Positions 9,460-19,242 of a DNA stretch of 64,000 nucleotides are shown here, one piece after another. Source of the stretch: Clostridium estertheticum (lineage in GTDB: Bacteria; Bacillota; Clostridia; Clostridiales; Clostridiaceae); contig NZ_CP086239.1 in NCBI RefSeq assembly GCF_026650985.1, positions 2,976,001 to 3,040,000 on the forward strand, written 5' to 3'. Position numbers and translations under genes: made by a program. The number at the start of each line of letters is the position of its first letter. The first letter of the stretch is position 1. The notes beneath the pieces are model-generated. The model saw only the letters and a list, made by a program, of their open reading frames with translations, had not been told where the DNA came from and did not search any database.

Positions 9460-10570
9460 TATATACCACCTTTAACTTTGTTTCTATAGCTGTCTTTGTT
9501 GCATTTCCCTGTCTAATAGTATTCTTATAATCATTAATGTTTAATATGTTCTCGCATAACTGTGGAGTAATATCTACGCATAAATGCTTCTTATCTATGA
9601 CTGTAAACAAACCTTCTAAGAATGTTATTTGCGTTGATACTCTTCCATTTAATAAACTCATAAACTTTTCAATACTACTTCTATATTCAGCAATAGTTTT
9701 ATCATTAAAAATAAGTGCAACTTGTGAAAAGTCATTTAGTAGATTATTCATATTCTTATAATTCTCTATCTTAAATTCACCATCTTCAAATTTTATGAAA
9801 TATTTGAAAGCACAAAATCTTAATAGATACTCAATATTCCTGCTATAATTTTTGACATTTCCAAATAACTCGTTCCATTTGTCATTTTCTACATTAAACT
9901 GAAAAAGCATTTCATAGAACTTGCATCTATAAATACCATTCCTTAACTCTTGATTTGTCAAAGGAGTTCCTCCTGCGTTTAGGTTGGCAAAAATTTTATA
10001 TAAATAACGTTCTCTTAATCTGTCATCATCAATATTAATCTCTATAACAGTTATTGAGGTATAATCCAACTTTCTTCTTATTTTCTCAGATAATCTACTA
10101 TAAGTAATATCTATTGTTTTTTCTACTTCTTTGCCCTCAATTAAATCATAATATTTCATTTCATAATTTTTATCTTTTAATTCATAATTATCCTCTAATT
10201 GTTCTTGAAAAGGTTTATTTGCATGAGTAATACTTTGTAAATTAATATAATTGTTACGTTTTTTCTTTGTATACTTTCCTATATAATAGAAAAACATGCT
10301 TAAAACACGTTGCTGACCATCTAATATTTCTAATTGATTTTGCTTATTTCTATAAGCATAAATAGGTGGAATAGGCATTCCTTTAATAAGTGAAATAGCT
10401 AAATCTTCAACTTGATGCTCTGTCCACTTGTAAACTCTTTGAAAGTCTGGTATCACATATAAATTTTCTGATACTCCTTGCACTAAGGTTTTAAATCCCA
10501 CATCTGTTTTATATTGCTGAACATTTGCATCCCCATATATAACTATATCTGTCTCTTTATCTTTATTCAA
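9434..10570 (-). CDS. DUF262 protein (GmrS/ParB-like fold)
   Basis: 378 residues, first gene of the operon. The DUF262 hallmarks are clear: IPDFQRVYKW at about 40-49, GMPIPPIYAY at 64-73 and ILDGQQR at 82-88, then the FANLNAGGTPLTNQELRNG segment near 195-215. In GmrSD-type (type IV) restriction systems DUF262 is a nucleotide-binding ParB/Srx-fold regulator joined to a DUF1524 HNH nuclease. This protein lacks DUF1524, and the nuclease is supplied by the separate HNH gene downstream. An upstream start with GGATGG before it fits. No known system with exactly this trio is recalled. Confidence 0.85.
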   Translation of the reverse strand: MNKDKETDIVIYGDANVQQYKTDVGFKTLVQGVSENLYVIPDFQRVYKWTEHQVEDLAISLIKGMPIPPIYAYRNKQNQLEILDGQQRVLSMFFYYIGKYTKKKRNNYINLQSITHANKPFQEQLEDNYELKDKNYEMKYYDLIEGKEVEKTIDITYSRLSEKIRRKLDYTSITVIEINIDDDRLRERYLYKIFANLNAGGTPLTNQELRNGIYRCKFYEMLFQFNVENDKWNELFGNVKNYSRNIEYLLRFCAFKYFIKFEDGEFKIENYKNMNNLLNDFSQVALIFNDKTIAEYRSSIEKFMSLLNGRVSTQITFLEGLFTVIDKKHLCVDITPQLCENILNINDYKNTIRQGNATKTAIETKLKVVYNAILKYTK

Positions 10571-10626
10571 CTTTGCTTCACCATCCTTCTTTTAATTATC
10601 TATGTACAGTATATCATAACAATGCT

Positions 10627-10866
10627 TTAGCAAGCTACTTGTCTGGGTTTAAATGACGTTTTTGTAGTATATACATTTCCTTTATAATTTACTGATACAT
10701 TAGTAATTACTGCAAATTCCTTAGTAGCTCTACTTATCTTAACAGGTATTACTGCATTACCATTTGAGACCATGGTTGCTTTATTTGCAGCATTTGTAGA
10801 TTTATAATGGCACACTATTTTAACAGAACTTTTTGCAGAACCATTTACTGTGACATTAACTACATA
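10627..10866 (-). pseudogene. Secreted Ig-like domain remnant
   Basis: The frame reads from just after a TAA at 10867 to a stop at 10627, about 79 residues with no good start: YVVNVTVNGSAK, CHYKSTNAAN, VPVKIS-type and TTKTSFKPR pieces. The alternating polar/hydrophobic strands resemble the C-terminal beta-sandwich of small secreted clostridial proteins. It lacks a signal peptide and N-terminus. It is in the same frame as the decayed gene just upstream, separated by one stop, so the two may once have been a single protein. Confidence 0.5.
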
Positions 10867-11336
10867 TTACGATACAATTTCTAATTTTACCCTTGCATTA
10901 TTATTAAGAATGTCGGTCTTTTCTTCTACATATTCACCGCTACCACTTATATTAAGATATCGGAATAAATAGCTCATGTACTTAAAATAATAAAACCTTG
11001 AAGCATCATACCCCAAAGTGTACCACTTCTTATACTCATCATTCTCTGTATCCTTTAAGAATTTTGAAAAATAGTATATTGAATTAACATAATAGTATTT
11101 TATATGTCGGAGATTTTCAATTGATAATTTATATAGTTAGTTTTAACATCAGATGCTAAATTGAAATGTTTTTTATAGAAATCGTATTTCTTTTGATAGC
11201 CTTCGTGAATATAAACATTCCTAGCACTTGCTACTATAGCTCTATGTAAAATATTTTTTGGATCTAATTTCATAATTTCTTCAATACTCATTTCATCTTG
11301 TATTTTTCTAAATGCGTAATCAAAATCGACTTCCAT
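10867..11336 (-). pseudogene. Unknown gene with frameshift
   Basis: Starts at ATG 11336 with GGGGAG six bases upstream. The first part (MEVDFDYAFRKIQDEM... to about NYINYQ) ends early at 11100. Adding one T near 11120 joins it to a downstream frame that reads FENLRHIKYYYVNSIYY, then YKKWYTLGYDASRFYYF and ends at 10867, giving about 155 residues. Tyrosine/phenylalanine-rich helices; no domain recognised. The continuity after one base is strong evidence that this is one broken gene. Confidence 0.55.
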
Positions 11337-11396
11337 ATATTCTCCCCATAATTTTATAATATTAAACCCTGTCTTCATCTCAGTTTTGCTTAAAAG

Positions 11397-11462
11397 TTTC
11401 TTTATATCTAGTTACATTTATTTATGTTATGTTATTTTTAGGTTGCTGTATGGGTTACTGTA
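11397..11462. repeat. Left copy of 66-bp cassette-flanking direct repeat
   Basis: Similar to 14971-15037 in the same orientation. Each copy ends in two tandem 10-base units (ggttgctgta, then ggttactgta two bases later). The two copies bracket the 152-residue gene, the decayed GTPase and the HD-domain gene. They could be operators for the flanking genes or recombination scars of the cassette. Confidence 0.5.
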
Positions 11463-11494
11463 TTAATTAATATTAATCGGTTAAATATCAGCAG

Positions 11495-11953
11495 TTATGA
11501 AAACAACTCCAAAACGTTACTTTTGAATATATTCCAATTAATGGTCATCTCGTTAAGAATAAATTCTTTAATATCCGACTCATTCAAAATATGTTTATAC
11601 TTATCTAACACATCTATTGTATATCCAGATCCATGACTCCATCTTGCAATAACATAATTCCAAAATTCATTATTTCTATTTAGAGGAGAAAACACATTTA
11701 AATTGATATATTCTTTTACCCTTTCAGGAATATCCTCACTTATAGTTTTATAATCATTATTTATCTGATATTCAAAAGTTTCCATATAAACTTTTAAATT
11801 TGAAGATTTTTGAGATTTCTCATTAATTAATTCTATTAATTTATTTTTAAGTGTTTTCGTAGCAATAGATAAAATATCTTGTTTTAATATATTTTTGGCC
11901 CTCTCAAATATATCAATATCTCTATATGTATATATACCAAACCTATTATTCAT
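11495..11953 (-). CDS. Unknown 152-residue protein, third gene of HD/GTPase cassette
   Basis: All-helical, charged protein, MNNRFGIYTYRDIDIFERAKN at the start and NWNIFKSNVLELFS at the end, no membrane segment, no catalytic motif seen. It starts nine bases after the stop of the GTPase remnant, so it belongs to that operon. A role as an adaptor or effector of the GTPase is plausible only from position. Confidence 0.55.
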   Translation of the reverse strand: MNNRFGIYTYRDIDIFERAKNILKQDILSIATKTLKNKLIELINEKSQKSSNLKVYMETFEYQINNDYKTISEDIPERVKEYINLNVFSPLNRNNEFWNYVIARWSHGSGYTIDVLDKYKHILNESDIKEFILNEMTINWNIFKSNVLELFS

Positions 11954-11962
11954 ACCCCTTAG

Positions 11963-13658
11963 CTATCCAGCTTTTAAGCCTTCAATATATTTATAAAAGT
12001 TTTCTGCAAATCTATTTGATATTTCACTAAACATCTCTCCATTATTATTTAATAAAGTTTCCAATCCACTTTTTATCTCATATACTATTTTTTGTTCATC
12101 CTCGTCAAGAGGTTGTCCGTTTTTTATAGTTGTAAACTTTTCTTCCAGTATTTCTACATGCTTTACCATCGATATCTCACGTTTTTTCACTAAATAGTTA
12201 ATATAATGTACTATCTCATTTTTATCCTTTTCTATTACATCAGAATCAATACTACTAATTTTTTTAATAGTATTTCCTTTTAAATATAAAGAGTTTTCAA
12301 CATACCCTCTATATGCATTATAAAAAATAATATTATCAAAATCAAAATCAACCCCATGATTTCTTAACACATTTTCTATGCCGTACTTTCTCTTTCCCAT
12401 ACCTACTTCATAAATGTTATCATCATTATCAGAAGATTCTTTTCTTCCTAAGTCTTCTAGTTCCCCGTTTCTTGGTAAAACCGTTAATCCTACTTTATTC
12501 TTTATAAATATTTCATCATTTTTTAAATTTCTCTCCATATATGCTAAGATTTCCTGAGAAGGACTTTCTATACGATCAGTAAACAAACAAATAACATTGT
12601 CCCTTTTACTAATATATTCGTCTATTATATAATTATCTGGGCCTTGGATACCCTTAGTATCTATTATATTATATTATCTATTTTACTTCCAAGTAATTTT
12701 TTCTTATTAAATAGATCTTCTCTTAAGAAAATATATGTAACTTTGGGAATTGAAACATTTTTATTTTTCCCCTCGTCAATTTCTATCGTAGCTTTTTTTA
12801 ACCATTCTTTTTCATTTTCAATACTCAGGTCTTGTGGGGCATAAATTTCCGTTTTATTTCTTTCATTAATATTTATTTTTTCAAAGATTTCTTTCTTAAA
12901 TTCTTCTATACTCTTGGTATAACTATCAATATACCCTTCTAATTCTTTGATTGACTTGAATTCCATAGCATTTCTTAAGAACTTAAATAATTCTGGCGAA
13001 GAATCTATTTCTTCTATATTTTCCTTTTTTAATTTTTTGTGTTTATTCCATTGCCATTCACAAAAATCATCTATATCTCCCTTAACTTCTTCTTCACTCT
13101 TAGGGTCTATCTTTATATACGTTTTCTCATTGTTATTTATTATTATACTACCAAGTGTTGTAAATCATAGCCCTACATCTAATAATGGAATATCACTTAA
13201 AGAACTTTCATTTAATTTGAGGTTGCTAGTTAAATTTAATAAGTTACTTATAGCAGTAGTTTTTCACTCCCAAATTTGCCCATGAAAACCATATCATATT
13301 TTTGTATTTTTAGGATATCTTCGATTTTTACTAACTTTTTATTAATACTTTCTAAAGCCCTAATAGAAATATTATATCTTCCATCATTTGCTTTAAGTCT
13401 GTTCGTAATCTCATCTTCAATTTTGATTTTAAATAATTTTATATCTATATTTTTTAAATCTTCATCAATATATTTATATTGTGTATCGTCTAAACCACAA
13501 AGTATCTCTTGCTGAGTTAAATTTTTTTCTACACATTCAATTATTTTATACTGCTTCGTTTTAATTTCTAATAGATTTCCACCTATATTTAATGGATTTA
13601 GCTTATTATTTTTATCATTAATTAAATCTATAATTACTTTTTCTGTTTCATTATCCAA
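11963..13658 (-). pseudogene. Decayed P-loop GTPase-like protein
   Basis: Four stretches in series give a protein of about 560 residues. It begins at 13658 (overlapping the HD gene by 25 bases). At about 13260 the frame breaks inside the Walker A: GKFGSEK is followed after one base by TTAISNLLN. A TGA stands in frame at 13165-13167. The frame then holds to about 12660, where a second shift leads into DTKGIQGPD, a G3-like DxxG motif, and the frame continues to 11963. P-loop and DTxG spacing fit a large dynamin- or septin-like GTPase. With Walker A Gly replaced by Glu, two shifts and a stop, it is very probably inactive. Confidence 0.7.
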
Positions 13659-14629
13659 AGTTTTTTTATACCAAAATCTACTTTTTCTTCAATAGTATAC
13701 GTTAAAAAATTATTTCTTTTATTACCCTCAAATATTTTATTTTCAATAATATCATTATAATTTTTGCTAATCCAATAAACAGTTTCTCTCATAAAAAAGT
13801 CTTGAATATTTTCAAGCCATCTGTCACCCTCCGGAAATTCAAATAATATTTTTACAATTTTGTTATCACAAATAATACTTTTAGTATAAAAATGTCTATA
13901 CCAATGTACCCTTGATATAACCTCTATATCCTTAACCTCTAGAATATCTATATTACATCGTCTTTTATCCGCATCTAATGAATCACCTACTCTTAATAGG
14001 TAAGCTAAAATTTTAACTTGTATTTGACATTCATCTGCTTGACCATTATTATAGAATTCATTATCTAAAATTGACAAGTCTTCATTGTGTGCGAAGCAAA
14101 TTAATGCAACTGTACTTAAATAATCATCTATTATTGGTAATTTTAAAACATCACCAACTACATTATTTTTCATAATCCACATTGCAGAAATAATGTGGTG
14201 CTTATTTCTTATAAAATCATAAAAGTCCGCTGAATTTTCATCAATTTTTCCTATTTCCTCAACTGAAATTAAACTACTTAAAAGGAGTAAGAATTTATTT
14301 TTGTATTTTTTTTCTGTAAATAACCCTATTACTTTTTTCTTATTGATTAATTCCATTCCTATATCATGTAGATATATTGCTAGAATTAATGAATACAATT
14401 CTGAATTATTAAGTTTAATATCGCGATCTTTATTTTGCAACATATCACAAAACAATTTATATATTCTTTCATTAATACGGTCTGAGTGCTTTATACCATG
14501 ATCTGTAAAATTAAATAATGGTGTGTTTCTTTGTATTAATTCTTTAAGCTTCTCCTTACAATCATTAATACTTTTTAAATAGTATTTTCCATACTCATTT
14601 GCCTCAAAAAGCTCTTCTAATCTACTCAT
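13634..14629 (-). CDS. HD-domain protein, HD-CE-like
   Basis: 331 residues, intact. N-terminal NFTDHGIKHSDRI at 40-52, LHDIGME at 87-93, NKHHIISA at 142-149 and LLRVGDSLDADKRR at 211-224: the spaced His/Asp ligands of an HD phosphohydrolase, in the form seen in HD domains coupled to HSP90-like ATPases (HD-CE). Such proteins are predicted nucleotide or RNA hydrolases in conflict systems. It is the first gene of the leftward cassette with the decayed GTPase and the 152-residue protein. The start has GGGGGAATTC upstream, which is a weak to fair ribosome site. Confidence 0.75.
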   Translation of the reverse strand: MSRLEELFEANEYGKYYLKSINDCKEKLKELIQRNTPLFNFTDHGIKHSDRINERIYKLFCDMLQNKDRDIKLNNSELYSLILAIYLHDIGMELINKKKVIGLFTEKKYKNKFLLLLSSLISVEEIGKIDENSADFYDFIRNKHHIISAMWIMKNNVVGDVLKLPIIDDYLSTVALICFAHNEDLSILDNEFYNNGQADECQIQVKILAYLLRVGDSLDADKRRCNIDILEVKDIEVISRVHWYRHFYTKSIICDNKIVKILFEFPEGDRWLENIQDFFMRETVYWISKNYNDIIENKIFEGNKRNNFLTYTIEEKVDFGIKKLWIMKQKK

Positions 14630-14820
14630 TTGAATTCCCCCTGATAAATTAAATATAATAAATTTGACTGGAAAGTGTAATATAAATTATTTTTATCTAA
14701 TTAAGACTTATTTAACGAAACAATATCTCAATCTTCATATTATTATTCTACATAATATGTCAATAAACTTCTTTATTGACTTTTTATATATTTTTATATG
14801 TATTATTTGGCTAAAAGAAT

Positions 14821-14855
14821 TAAAACCGAGTGATCACTGTGATCACTCGGTTTTA
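14821..14855. terminator. Perfect 16-bp stem hairpin
   Basis: Arms 14821-14836 and 14840-14855 are perfect complements around a 3-base loop, with A-run on the left and T-run on the right, so it works on either strand. For leftward genes it ends transcription of the 303/65-residue membrane-protein operon before the HD cassette. Confidence 0.85.
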
Positions 14856-14970
14856 AATAGTACTACAGAAAAGCTTCCCTCTTAACTAGGGCGTAGCTAT
14901 ATGACAATCATTTTATTCCATATCTTCTTGTTATATTAAGTGCTATTGTATACATGATTTTATAAGATTC

Positions 14971-15037
14971 TTTACATATAGTTATATTTAATTATGTTAT
15001 ATTATATTTAGGTTACTGTATAGGTTGCGGTAAAATG
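14971..15037. repeat. Right copy of 66-bp cassette-flanking direct repeat
   Basis: Matches 11397-11462 in the same orientation, ending with ggttactgta and a diverged ggttgcggta. See the left copy. Confidence 0.5.
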
Positions 15038-15173
15038 AATGCATATAAAGTATAAGGGTTCTTTTTATTGTTACTTTAAACTCTCTATTTTAGTTATTCA
15101 AATTTGTTTATATTGTCGTTGGAATTGTTAGAGGAATCAATTACTTTACCCTTTTAATTAGCTGTATATGTTA

Positions 15174-15371
15174 CTATTTTTTCTTAAATTTAAAATATTC
15201 TTTAATTCTCTTATTCTTTTTATTTAATCCATTGTTAATCTCCAATGGATTAATATTGACAATTTTATTTTTAGGTATATATGCATATTCATTATAAGCG
15301 TATACGACATAAAAGTCGTCATAGCTGACTAAAATTTTCCCATATATACTACCTGAATCTAATAAAATCAA
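15174..15371 (-). CDS. Small 65-residue ORF coupled to membrane protein gene
   Basis: ATGA overlap with the stop of the upstream 303-residue gene, so translation is coupled. Strand-rich N-terminal half (GSIYGKILVSYDDFYVVYAY) that could be an SH3-like small barrel, then a lysine-rich tail ending KFKKK. No family recognised. Confidence 0.55.
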   Translation of the reverse strand: MILLDSGSIYGKILVSYDDFYVVYAYNEYAYIPKNKIVNINPLEINNGLNKKNKRIKEYFKFKKK

Positions 15372-16279
15372 TGAATTTTTATTGAATTCACCTTTTCTAA
15401 AATACTTCTTAACCCAAACCCGAAAAATACTAACGAATAAAAAGTTAAAAACAAAAATATTAATTTCAAAATAAAAGTAACTTTTGCACTGCTTGTATTA
15501 TGATTGTAAGTTAAATTACCAACATTAATATTTTTTATGTCTAATGTCACTATATCTCCATCAACAATTTCTATAGTACTATTCACATTACTGTTGTTTA
15601 CAAAATATCTTTTACCATCATATACCAAAGAGAATATTCCTTTTTTATTCCCATTAATAGTCTGTAAATGCCCATCTGATATTATTAAATCGTTCATTTT
15701 CATTTGAATACTGTCATCCTTTGACATAACTGTTTGTTGTTTTGAAAAAATAGATCCAATAAATAAGTCATCTCTATATACTGAGATCCTATATACTTTA
15801 TTATTCATATCCATTTCACTAAAAGATCCTACTATTGATGTACAAACACATATTACCGATAAGGTTATTGCAACCCATAAAAATAATGATAAATAAGGTG
15901 TTTTCTTTTTGTTTAACATTTTGACAAAATTTACTTTCACAAAAGTATATATTAATAAATATATTATACATATGGTTACAAACGCATATAAAGAAAAAGT
16001 GCTATATTTGCTAGTTAAATATTTACTACTTGCGCCTCTACTTATCAAAGTATTTGGCTTACTACTAGCTATAATAAAGATAATAATAATGGCATAGAAT
16101 AGCATTCCTAAAAATACAGATATTCTAAGTATCGTGTCTTTTTTTGAAGTTTGTTTTATTCCAATTATAAAATCATTAAAAAGCATATCATAAGTAAAGT
16201 TTAAGAAAAATCCACTAAAGCCAATTAAAATAGCCAATAAAGTAGTAATGATAACCAAATAATCTCTAATTTCAGTCAC
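15368..16279 (-). CDS. Membrane protein with extracytoplasmic FHA-like or beta module, unknown
   Basis: 303 residues from a GTG start with GAGGGTG eight bases upstream. Four or five membrane helices: three or four in the first 160 residues (TTLLAILIGFSGFFL, MLFYAIIIIFIIAS, AFVTICIIYLLIYTF, LFLWVAITLSVICV), then a strand-rich domain (about 170-265) and one final helix (ILKLIFLFLTFYSLVFFGF). The beta domain repeats 'DD-x-I' and 'DGKRYFV' units. No family recognised. Together with the 65- and 401-residue proteins it forms a membrane-centred gene group inside the island. Confidence 0.6.
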   Translation of the reverse strand: MTEIRDYLVIITTLLAILIGFSGFFLNFTYDMLFNDFIIGIKQTSKKDTILRISVFLGMLFYAIIIIFIIASSKPNTLISRGASSKYLTSKYSTFSLYAFVTICIIYLLIYTFVKVNFVKMLNKKKTPYLSLFLWVAITLSVICVCTSIVGSFSEMDMNNKVYRISVYRDDLFIGSIFSKQQTVMSKDDSIQMKMNDLIISDGHLQTINGNKKGIFSLVYDGKRYFVNNSNVNSTIEIVDGDIVTLDIKNINVGNLTYNHNTSSAKVTFILKLIFLFLTFYSLVFFGFGLRSILEKVNSIKIH

Positions 16280-16464
16280 TAATATTCACCCTCATTTTAT
16301 ATGTCTTTATATTTCAATGTCTTTTAATAGCTTACCAACATATTTTATTCGTTTCTCAAGTAATAAAAATTTGGTAACAATAAATCCTCTAGTTAAACTA
16401 CTACAGTCAATATATTGGTTGAGACAAGTTAGTATCTCTTCCTCTTATGCTTCTTTTAAAAAGT

Positions 16465-17658
16465 TTATATCATATTATTTTTTTGGTTCATTAGTCGCAT
16501 AATATCTTTGTCAAAATAATGCCTTGGTGTCCATCCTCGAGTAATCCCTTCTAATACATATGTATCTAATAAGTTTAATCCAACATCAATTAATGGTTCA
16601 GCAATCCTCCCTACGGTAGCTCCTGCTGCTAAACCAATTGGACCTGCTACAGCTGCTCCAACTATTCCAGTAACCGCAGTAACTCCCAATGTTTTTATTA
16701 ACTTACCTTTATTAGTCTCAAAAAAACCTTTTGAATTTACAATGCTATCTATATACTCTTTAACAATTTCTTCTTTATCACAGTTCTCTGAACTCTCCAC
16801 TATCCAATCACGAAACTTAGTAGCATTTCTTGAATTACGCAATTTAGGAATATCCTTTATATTTATAACTCCTGTTTTAATCATTTCCGTAAAATTAGGT
16901 ACTCTCTCAATTTCAAAAATTGAGTTTGTTAACTCTTCTATTAAGTTAACATCCTTTAATCTTAGCATTTCAAATTTATTAAGCTTTGCCACCTCTAAGG
17001 AATTATTAGTACTATACTTGTATTTTGCTATTACTGATAACTCCAAACATTGCGTTGTTAGATCGCATAACTTTGCTCTTTCATCTTTGTTTAATTCAAG
17101 TAATTCTTTTATTTTGGGTAATCCTAATTCGTTAAATAAATTTTGGTTATATCCTTCATACCCTATATTTACCGCATCCACCGATAGCTTTTTTTCTGGC
17201 ATCTTATAAATTTTAGAAACTTTTCTTATAAGGCTTCTCCTAGCTCGTCTAGGTAGAGGATTTTCCATCCATTTCAATCCGGATTCAATTGATGATTCGG
17301 GATCACAATGTACTTTAGAATTCATATACCCTGATTGTAGTGGCATAATCCCTGGATTCGTATCTACCAAATATGTGATACTTGGAGCCCATAGCATGAA
17401 TTCAATTGCCCCCTGTTCAATCAGTTCTTCTACACCTTTTAACCCAAATTTATTAATTAGAATTACTAAAGGTATATTCTCTCCATATACTTTAATAGCA
17501 ACTCCGTTATGTAATAATAGTTGTTCTGATATACTGTTTATTACTTTAGAATAATCTCCGTTAAACTCCATAGGATTTTTAATTAAGTGTTCATTTCCTT
17601 TCACTAGATATTTTCTGGCAAATAAATTAAGCGTAGTATCAAATATTAATCCTGTCAC
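16465..17658 (-). CDS. Unknown protein with glycine-zipper membrane hairpin near C-terminus
   Basis: 397 residues if the GTG at 17658 is used; it has TGGAGG five bases upstream, better than the ATG four codons earlier that overlaps that site. The first 330 residues are soluble with mixed structure. At about 335-365 a hydrophobic run rich in Gly/Ala (GVTAVTGIVGAAVAGPIGLAA) looks like a membrane-inserting glycine-zipper segment of the sort seen in pore-forming effectors. A tail with GWTPRHYFDKDI follows. No homologue recognised. Intact, single-gene unit between a hairpin and the 303-residue gene; a membrane-acting defence effector is a guess. Confidence 0.6.
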   Translation of the reverse strand: MTGLIFDTTLNLFARKYLVKGNEHLIKNPMEFNGDYSKVINSISEQLLLHNGVAIKVYGENIPLVILINKFGLKGVEELIEQGAIEFMLWAPSITYLVDTNPGIMPLQSGYMNSKVHCDPESSIESGLKWMENPLPRRARRSLIRKVSKIYKMPEKKLSVDAVNIGYEGYNQNLFNELGLPKIKELLELNKDERAKLCDLTTQCLELSVIAKYKYSTNNSLEVAKLNKFEMLRLKDVNLIEELTNSIFEIERVPNFTEMIKTGVINIKDIPKLRNSRNATKFRDWIVESSENCDKEEIVKEYIDSIVNSKGFFETNKGKLIKTLGVTAVTGIVGAAVAGPIGLAAGATVGRIAEPLIDVGLNLLDTYVLEGITRGWTPRHYFDKDIMRLMNQKNNMI

Positions 17659-17709
17659 AATAACCTCCATTTAACATATTATTAATTTTCTTCCTTTTGC
17701 TTTATAGAT

Positions 17710-17741
17710 AATAAACCTAGAAGAAGTCTTCTAGGTTTATT
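17710..17741. terminator. Perfect 15-bp hairpin upstream of the 401-residue gene
   Basis: Arms 17710-17724 and 17727-17741 are exact complements with a 2-base loop. It separates the decayed zinc-ribbon gene from the next leftward unit. Confidence 0.8.
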
Positions 17742-17860
17742 ATTGGAATCCCCTTTTTAAATGGCATTTAAACCTTAACAAGTAAAAACCCCTGCCAAAC
17801 ATGCTATTAAGTTATCTACGGATATATTTGGAACTTAATATTACCTCATTCTATAAATCT

Positions 17861-18354
17861 TTACTTAATTATTACATTTCCACTTCCTATATTTTCTTTT
17901 CCTTCTTTCGTAAAGTCCACTCTATATGTGCCTGCATCAACAATTTTTATAGGTATTGCCATTGTAACATCCTCCTCTGAAGAAACATAAATAGATTCAG
18001 AACCTCAATCAATTTTATATACAGCTACTTTGACTTTATCTATACCAAATACTTCTGCTGACTGCAACTCCACTGTAACAGAACCAACTGGGAATTTATT
18101 GCTTACACCTGTCGGCTTTAAGTCTTTATCTACAGCCTTGCAAAATATAACTGATTTTGTTACACGCTTAGCTACTGACGAAGTAGTAGTAGTAGTTACA
18201 TCATTACCTCCGCTTGATGCAATTGCAATAATAATAATTATTATCACCGCAAATATTGCTCCTAGTGTAATTAAAAACTTGTCAATGTGGCTCCACATGA
18301 TTGACAGAACTTTGCACTATCGTCGTTTCCATCACTACATTTTGAACATTTCAT
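17861..18354 (-). pseudogene. Zinc-ribbon single-pass membrane protein, frameshift and stop
   Basis: Start ATG 18354 after AGGGTGAC. The first 25 residues form a zinc ribbon (MKCSKC ... FCQSCGATL). The frame then shifts near 18290 into DKFLITLGAIFAVIIIIIIAIAS, a membrane helix, and a beta-rich outer domain. A TGA interrupts at about 18005; beyond it the same frame gives GSESIYVSSEEDVTM and ends GSGNVIIK at 17861. The layout (zinc ribbon, helix, Thr-rich linker, beta domain) is common in clostridial 'zinc-ribbon domain-containing' membrane proteins. Two lesions make it a probable pseudogene. Confidence 0.7.
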
Positions 18355-18360
18355 AATCGT

Positions 18361-19172
18361 GTCACCCTACTGTTATTTAATATTAATAATCTGCATTATA
18401 ATATTTGAGTCTCTCTTTACTTAATTAACCTAATTATGTAATTCCACACAAAAATTTAAAATCCTCTTAATTTCAACAAATATTTTTCATGAATATCCCT
18501 TCCACAAAATGAATCTAGTTGTATAAAAACATCCATGACCATCAATAGATCCAACTATCTCCTTACACTCTCTTATATTACCATGGAGATTACAATTTCT
18601 AGTCTTAATTATTCATTTAAAATTAATAAGCAGGAGTAATTTAATAATCCTGCTTATAATTTTGAAAGAAGAAAAAAAGACTTTTCAAAAAAACACATTA
18701 AAATATTAGAAACTGATTTTTAAAATAAAGTGCTTTATAAATAACTGAATAATATTCTCTTTCTCTATGTTACATAAATGGTATGGTATAAATGAACGAG
18801 TATCTTATCTAACGGATTACCAAGGTAATACCTCCTCACCTACACACATATCCCTGTAGTACTACGCTTTAGAATGAGCAATTTTTGTTTAATCTCTCAT
18901 CGTTGTTACTATGTAAGACTCGTCCAACAATAATTTTATATCTTAGGAATTAGTGGCTTATATAGATGCTAAACTAAAGGAATAATATGTTATAATATAG
19001 AAAAAAGAATGCTTTATAAGATGAACTCTGAGAATAGAACATTGTCGATAATGTACGGTTAAAGCGAAAAAGTTACATGTAAACATATCAATATTTATAT
19101 GTGAAAGATTATAGAATTAAAAAGAAGGAAATCAGGACTAATAGATTAACATAAAAGATAACGTTTAGGAGA
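18361..19172. other. Long non-coding stretch
   Basis: About 810 bases without a supported gene. It contains a hairpin (18626-18657) and a consensus-like tgttataat box near 18990 that could serve rightward transcription of the next cluster. No tRNA or riboswitch fold is recognised. Confidence 0.4.
18626..18657. terminator. Hairpin in non-coding stretch
   Basis: Arms ataagcagga and tcctgcttat, 10 bp with a 12-base loop, near T- and A-runs. Possible bidirectional terminator. Confidence 0.5.
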
Positions 19173-19242
19173 TTGAAGATATCTGACGAAATGTATTTAT
19201 AAGTCCCTAAAAGGTGTAATTATAATAATATTCACACTTTTC

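Larger units (their letters stand above)
14630..15173. other. Non-coding region between two leftward operons
   Basis: About 540 bases. It holds a strong hairpin at 14821 and the right copy of the cassette repeat at 14971; otherwise AT-rich with stops in all frames and no gene supported. Confidence 0.5.

Noticed and set aside
12947-13515. Plus-strand frames over the GTPase remnant
   Set aside because: They lie opposite the reconstructed GTPase frame and have Phe/Ser-rich shadow composition without start signals.
18361-19172. Riboswitch or structured RNA in the long gap
   Set aside because: Only one short hairpin is seen; no conserved riboswitch core or T-box sequence could be recognised.
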